Shown here piece after piece: positions 58,363 to 64,000 of a DNA stretch of 64,000 bases. Both the position numbers and the translations under genes were made by a program. The DNA comes from Ceriagrion tenellum (Eukaryota > Arthropoda > Insecta > Odonata > Coenagrionidae), in assembly GCA_963169105.1 (NCBI GenBank), contig OY720643.1:20804373-20868372 (forward strand), read 5' to 3'. The first letter of the stretch is position 1, and every line of letters begins with the position of its first letter. Under the pieces are notes generated by a model. The model worked only from the letters and a program-made list of their open reading frames with translations, was not told the DNA's origin and searched no databases.

Positions 58363-59042
58363 AAATATAGTTGTGAGATGGCAAAGAGAATGTTAAGAGG
58401 GGGTAGCTGGGAGATTGTCAGGGAACAGCAGCAGTGTTTACGAACCAAATGGCACACATCATGGGATTTTGTATGAGATAGCGTGGGAGTGGTGAATCTT
58501 TCTCGCAGAGATGCGAGAACTGTTTAAGGGGCGCAGAGTGTGGTGAGGAGGGGCGTGGGCGAAGGAGGAAGGATGCTGGTGGGGAGTTTAGCTGAGTGCG
58601 AAGCACTGGAAAGATAAGGACGGTCGATCTGTGGAGTGAGAGACTTGGGTCTGGATGGAAGCGCTGATAAATTCCCTCGTATCTGGTTCTACCTCGCAGA
58701 AACCTCCCAAGTGGCGCGCACTTAACAACCCTTTTGATTGCGCTAATAATAAATATCAAGGTTAATGCTGATATTCCGTAATGTGAGGCAGCCAACGAGA
58801 AATTTTGGACCTTCAGGCTGGCAGTGTTGATATGCTATAAAGAATCAGCATTTCCACTTCGAATCATATACACCCTGTTTCCACTCAATCGTCTTCCGAC
58901 AAACTTAAGTGCACGCTTCGCTTCAGTATTTTATAATGAAATGCAGCAAGTATTTGAGGATCTGTTATTCCTTCCAGAAATATCCCATCTCCCTAAAACA
59001 CTAAGAAGGCTCATAACTGCAAATTTATTAAGAGAGGAATGG
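58363..59042. other. Unassigned stretch
   Basis: No gene. A GC-richer patch lies at about 58500-58720. Confidence 0.45.
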
Positions 59043-59270
59043 AGAGGGCACGGTGGCTAAAGTGTTGCCTTCCCTTTCCGTTGGGTCGGGTTCGAATTTG
59101 AGCAGTGGCGGGGATTTTTCAGAGTTGTTCCGGGCACCGTTCTCCACTTGAATGCTACAAGGGGAGAGTGGAAAGTGTGCCAAGTTTATCTACATATCTC
59201 TAATACGGTGAAAATTCCCTCAAAGAAGTGTGATTTTTTACAAACATGCCCTACACTATATTCCACAAAT
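59043..59270 (+). mobile_element. tRNA-derived SINE
   Basis: An A-box-like CGGTGGCTAAAGTGTTGCCT (59051) and a B-box-like GTCGGGTTCGAATTTGAG (about 59085) are at tRNA-like spacing. They are followed by GGCGGGGATTTTTCAGAGTT and CCGGGCACCGTTCTCCACTT, a body type common in insect tRNA-derived SINEs. The 3' limit is approximate. The CCTAAGATTG repeat follows at 59300. Confidence 0.55.
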
Positions 59271-59299
59271 ATTAATAAAAAACGACCATTTTGATCATC

Positions 59300-59430
59300 A
59301 TCAATCCTAAGATTGGTTGCCTGCAACCCTCCACCCTTCCCTATCTAATTCAATTTTCCTACCTCCTGGTATCTATCCCTTCTTTATTTGGTTCATGAAC
59401 TTATTCCTGGATCTTCCTCTGGGGACACAT
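59300..59430 (+). repeat. Interspersed repeat with TCAATCCTAAGATTG, copy 3
   Basis: ATCAATCCTAAGATTGGTTG, CCTCCACCCTTCCCTATCTA, CTACCTCCTGGTATC and TTCCTGGATCTTCCTCTGG occur in the same order as at 49950-50095. Non-coding. Confidence 0.55.
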
Positions 59431-59899
59431 CCTTTCCTATTTAACAAGAATCATTGCAGCTAAATTTCTATTCAAACGCGCCACAGGTTTTGATTTTCAT
59501 CCCATTTTCTAGGTTTTTACTTAAACCTCACTCGCATAGGGAGGTGTTAGTGAATGCTTTTTCATAGAGAAAGAATTCGGGTGATTTGAGCGAGATAGTG
59601 TCCCAGTCATAATGAAAACCATAGGCGAATTATTCGGTTTCATTTCAGGAGCTCTAGGAAGCATGAATTATAGATTATTAATAGTTCAATTATATCCATT
59701 TATATGACCAAAATTTTCAAAAGTTAAATAAAAATATCAACATTTGTATTTAATTTTACTCTTTTTTTGGAACGTTTAAAGCTTCATAACAATGGAAGGC
59801 TTTTTACGATACTGAAAAAATTACTCTGGTAATAAGGTGATTTACTTTTAAATATAGTTGAGATACCTATAAAAATTATACACTTTCGATTTTTCAACA

Positions 59900-60042
59900 A
59901 GATCTAGGTACACGCCACCATTACTACACGTCACCATTTCACCTCTCAAAACCTTACATCTTTACACGGCTGGTGACCTAACTCCCCCTGCCACACGCCC
60001 ACGCGGCGTTTCGCAGGGTAGTATGTAAATGTAGAAGTAAGA
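59900..60042 (+). mobile_element. Short LINE 3' end
   Basis: Contains CACCATTTCACCTCTCAAAA and CTTTACACGGCTGGTGACCT, the hairpin at 59985-60019 (CCCTGCCACACGCCC ... GTTTCGCAGGG), and a TATGTAAATGTAGAAGTAAG tail. It matches the last 140 bases of the copies at 30209 and 36546. Heavily 5'-truncated. Confidence 0.65.
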
Positions 60043-62347
60043 GTTAAAAATTCCTTATTTTTTAAGAAATCTTTTTGGAGTGTATAAACGTGACTTTGAT
60101 TTATAGATGAAATGGTATTTTACTCAAAATTCCTTAAGCTTGACATTTTGCTACTTTACTGATTGTTAAAGCTTTACTTCCTTAATCGGAAAATTAGAGT
60201 TTGATAGACATGAAATAAGTTCACATTCAGAGTGTTGTGCCCGTTTATAATAAATATGAAAGATTTGATTGGCGTATTAAATTGTCACAATGGGGTAAAT
60301 GACTGTTATTTCTTCATTTTCACTTTAGGAACGTCATTTCATTAAAAATTATCGATAATCCGTTCCTGTAAGTAAATACTTTAAAAAGACGGAAATAAGG
60401 TGATGGTAATTTAATAAGCAGTCGTTTACTAAACTATTCACATTAGCTACATCGATGTACAGTTTATCATTTGTAACTTAAATAAGCGAGGATATAGGAT
60501 GAGGCACATGGCTTCCAAAGAAGTCGACTCGACGCCCTTTTTTTCTTCTACGCTGTGCTGAATGAACACTTACATTTGACGCTGCCGCAGAACAGGCCGT
60601 TCTTCTCAAATCTTTAGCAACCTAAAAATGCATCGCCTATGTATATTACTTCATATACTACACCAATGCATAGACTACATTATGATATACGTACATTATT
60701 TAATGTATGTCATTTCAGAACATTTTCTCTCTTCACTTACATACGAAAGTGTATTGCTCCTGAAGCAGTGCTCAATATTATGTGCATTAATTTATATAAC
60801 AGTTACTGTACATTCTCAAATTTCATGTACAAGCAATAGGTAGCAACTTCGGAACCAACATCCTTGAGTGCGCCATGCACGTTCACGTCTACGAGAGTGC
60901 TCTGAATCTAAGAATGTGCTCATTTATCCCGCTCCGAATAAAGTGGATACCGAATGAATTCCCGGAAAACTCAATTCTCTCCTTCGACGGGACATGGCTG
61001 AGGAGCACTTTGTGCTATTACCACGCGTAATCACGCGGAGTAAAAAAAAATATTTTTTCCCTTCCCTGAAGGGATGAGAGATAAGGCATATTCCCAAGCC
61101 GGGAATTCTACGGATGCTCGAAATGAGGGAATAAGGTGAGGAGGATCTCGGGAAATAATGGACACCCTTGTTCAGAGGGAGGTTTACTAGAGCGAGCGAA
61201 GGGGGGAGCTAGTGTATACGCCTCCCCCTCCTTCCCGCAACCCTCCTCATGCCTCGGAGATTGTTGTTGATGTGGAGGGTAGGGAGGAAGATTGAGGGGC
61301 CTGGTAGTTGTAGGTCTTGGGGATGACGGGACGGGAGGAGGAGGAGCTTGGGGAAGAAGCGATGTTTAAGGACCCCATTCCACCGGCCCTGATGAGCGAG
61401 GACCGGGAAGGATGTGGGAGGTGCCGTAACAAGGGCTTCCCCCACTTCGCCTCGTCATGCTCAAGATATCTTTCAAATGAGTTTTTTACTCCCCTACTCT
61501 CACGTCCTGAAGGGTCTTCGGGTCGTTGTTGTAATGGCGAGGACGAGGGTTCGGGAGAAGGGAGAGGATTCGATTGAGTCGGAGGCTCTCCTTCGTTCCA
61601 ATTCCCTTCAACCTTTTTTTCTCCTTCTTCTCTTCCTCCTTCTTAAATAGCATCCCCCACCTCATCCTTATCTCAAGTCCGCCGTCGCCTTTATCCCCCG
61701 GACGGGAAAAATCCGCCATTACGCACCATTTTCCTGTGTGTACCCCGTGGGCGATCTTGACGGACATTTTTTCGAATTCCAAAAGGACCGCGTGTATTAT
61801 TGAGTGAGGGACCTGAGAAGTGGTTCGTGCCATACCCTACCATACGGTCGTGCATAAATTGGATCGCGGCTCGCGTGAGAAAGGAGATCGCACAACTTGT
61901 GCACGGACGAAGAGGAAAGGTCCCATTTATTTTATTCTTCGTCTCCGTTGATGGACGCGCACTCGGATTTTATGATGGGCTGACCCTTATCGGCCCTCGA
62001 GCGGTGTGGTCCCATATTGCTAAACGAGTACGAAATTACGGAGATTTGTGCGCCGGAGGGGGCTTCCCCCAAAAAGAGAAGACGAATGACGGAAGATTTT
62101 CCTCTTGCTATCGGTCCCCTTCAAACAAAATCCATCACCTGGTGGGCCGCGTGTAATGCCTAACCATTCCAAGAAATTTTTTAACTGCTAAATCCCACAC
62201 CATATGCACACATTTGAAATAAACCGTGCTTATTCGTAGTCTACAAGCAGTCGTATATTTTTCTTTCCACTTCTTCTCAAAGTAATTCCATTATGGTATG
62301 TTGTAAATAATATTCATTGAACTGCTCTTTGCTAAACCATATTTATC
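60043..62347. other. Unassigned stretch with a GC-rich block
   Basis: About 61060-62150 is GC-richer with CpG, carrying overlapping frames of 60-118 codons on both strands and no recognised domain. The 60.0-61.0 kb part is AT-rich. Confidence 0.4.
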
Positions 62348-62515
62348 TGAATAAAACTGAATAAAACTTAGCTATGTCCACTTGATTTTTATTAGTACAA
62401 CGCGTATCGACGCTAATGCGCCATCATCAGGTATCGTATTGGCGAATTAGCGTCGAAACGCGTGGTACTAATAAAAATCCAGTGGACTTTGCTAAGTTTT
62501 ATTCAGTTTTATTCA
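62348..62515. mobile_element. Palindromic Penelope-like element with hammerhead-like core
   Basis: The left arm (62348-62422) is the inverse of the right arm (about 62439-62515). The minus-strand left arm reads CCTGATGATGGCGCATTAGC, then GTCGATACGCG. The plus-strand right arm reads TTGGCGAATTAGCG, then TCGAAACGCG and TACTAATAAAAATCCAGTGG. The GGCGC/GCGTC hairpin sits between the CTGATGA box and GA(A/T)AC. Neither arm has both boxes intact: the left has CTGATGA but GATAC, the right has GAAAC but lacks CTGATGA. Confidence 0.6.
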
Positions 62516-64000
62516 TTTTATTGATAATGGTCCACAACATCTCGCCGGACTTCGTTGAACTTATTTATCTGCTTTAAGTAAGCCTTCTTAAATTACTAAT
62601 GCTATGATCAATTCATCGGAGCTCTTCGGTCTTTTTTTCCTATTTCAGAGTCTACCGTCCTTCATAAAAATTTGTATTGTTATTCTTAATCACTTTTTTC
62701 CGTAATTTATCGGCCTAAGTTCTCTTTCATCGACATTGAGTAATTTATTCAATTGGAGAATCAGGAAGTCAATAATGCCCTGAAGGTCCCGAATTAGTTT
62801 CTCTCTTCCATTGAAGTCTTTCAATGAAATCTCTCTTCTACCGAGAACAATGACCTTTTGCGGCAAATGAACCATTTTTACATAAAATAAGGTTTGCTTA
62901 AATCATAAGGCGTCTTCTGTTGGGTATTAAACTGGGAATACGTTTTTTTGTCGCACATAATTTTTTATTTTAGGCCACCGTCTACTGTGTCATATTTTAA
63001 TTGCACTAACCGAATATTTACTTCACATGTCAGTGATCAGCCACAAGTATAAAGGTAGCAAACAAGTATAAAGTTGATATATAGTTTAAATTTATGGCAA
63101 ATTTCTTCGTCAACGGAAAATGAAAGTAAAGGCTTCTTGTGCCCATAAATGTAAGTATCATTACTTCCTAGTGATAACTGTGATCGAGAAAAAAGATATC
63201 CTCAATAAGTCAATAGATGCACTAAATTCAAAATAACTTTTTCATCAAAAATATCTTAAGACTGATGCCCAAGCATTCAAATGTCAGAACAACCTTATGG
63301 TGTCTCACACTGTATCAAACCTATTTATCTTATCAGCGTGTATGTATGCACCGAAAATAAGCAAATTTTACCAAAATATTTGTGAAAATATCATTTTAAT
63401 CCAAGTATTCTGGCCGGGTGTAGACAAAAGGGAATATACATTAAAGTAGGCAAAAATATATCAGTGGCTAATCAATACACCCATTGTGATATTGAATCTG
63501 GAAATTTTAATGCTCCATACTGTACTTTTTTCCCTGGAAAAAACATTATGAATCGGAACTTTGGTCGGCAAGTGAAAACATTTATTTTGAGCTATAAAAA
63601 ACTTACCTCATTTAATTTGGAGATGGAGAACCTCAGAATTAGGCCAGGATACATTGAGTCTATATGCTTCAGTAGATAATACTCTAAATACAGTTTTCGG
63701 ATTAACTTCAGATGTATGTCGTAGCAAATTGGGCTCTGAGTGCCATAGAGAGTCCAGGGGTAGGGCACCAATAGGACATCTTAGACATCCATTACGTGCT
63801 CAACAATCATAGACACCAGATAATTTCTGGTTGAAATGGGGTTTTGAATGGGCCAATATATCATAAAGCATTGCTTCTTTCGGTGCACACCCTTTTAATA
63901 TCAGCTTCCCTTTCCACCCCTCTTCGTCCGTCCTCATCTCATCCATCTAATCTCCAGGCCTCTCTCCTCCATTCTTCTTCCCCAAGTTTAACCCACGGTG
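62516..64000. other. Unassigned AT-rich stretch to the end of the window
   Basis: No gene or element was recognised. The last 100 bases become pyrimidine-rich. Confidence 0.45.

Noticed and set aside
1..64000. CRISPR array or prokaryotic operon
   Set aside because: No regularly spaced direct repeats and no compact same-strand genes; the content is clearly eukaryotic.

Overview
This window reads as repeat-dense animal nuclear DNA, most probably from an arthropod with a large genome. The support is a mariner (DD34D) transposon, a TTAA-flanked piggyBac-type MITE, relics of CR1/Jockey-like, RTE-like and R1/Jockey-like non-LTR retrotransposons (LINEs), tRNA-derived SINEs and Penelope-like (PLE) remnants. 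There is no bacterial-style gene packing. I found no host protein-coding exon, rRNA, functional tRNA or CRISPR array that I can defend. The species cannot be fixed from the sequence; an insect is the best guess.

Layout. 1-2.2 kb is unassigned. 2.2-5.8 kb holds three diverged copies of one LINE 3' region (2268, 3270, 4396) and a fourth 3' end at 5524, next to a tRNA-derived SINE (5327) and split by a palindromic PLE-like insertion (5548-5718). 6.85-7.83 kb is a large imperfect inverted repeat with a MITE (7190-7396) inside its left arm. 8.9-9.5 kb has a second palindromic element and an unrelated MITE. 13.6-14.2 kb has a minus-strand LINE 3' end abutting a piggyBac-type MITE. 17 kb and 20.5 kb carry decayed LINE C-termini. 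21543-22865 is a full-length mariner with perfect 36-bp inverted repeats but a broken transposase. 24872-25531 is a TA-flanked DNA element filled with TCAGGGAA-like direct repeats. 29.5-30.4 kb has the only recognisable Penelope coding piece, between inverted terminal repeats, followed by a LINE 3' end. 35.7-36.8 kb has two consecutive LINE 3' ends, the first with readable reverse transcriptase C-terminus. 41.2-41.6 kb is an R1/Jockey-like relic. 42.3, 54.5 and 62.4 kb are further palindromic PLE-like elements. 48.9-49.5 and 59.9 kb have more LINE 3' ends, and 58.0-58.4 kb has a duplicated reverse transcriptase motif.

Two systems link these scattered pieces. First, at least eight loci share one layout: a core resembling C/TTGANGA, one extra base, a short hairpin, then GAAAC or GAAAT. 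In several of them an A-rich TAATAAAA-like and GTGTGGAA-like segment follows. This resembles the hammerhead ribozyme motifs known in Penelope-like pseudo-LTRs, and one copy is attached to a Penelope GIY-YIG C-terminus. Most copies are head-to-head palindromes with little or nothing between the arms. Second, LINE subfamilies with different upstream sequence end in the same hairpin (CCCTGCC...GCAGGG) plus a GTAGAT-type tail, which suggests a shared 3' recognition structure for target-primed reverse transcription.

Several GC-rich, strand-asymmetric polypurine or polypyrimidine islands (for example around 0.4-0.7, 14.4-15.3, 26.2-26.6, 38.4-39.0, 50.6-51.1, 56.7-57.2 and 61.1-62.1 kb) yield open frames of biased composition that I do not consider genes.
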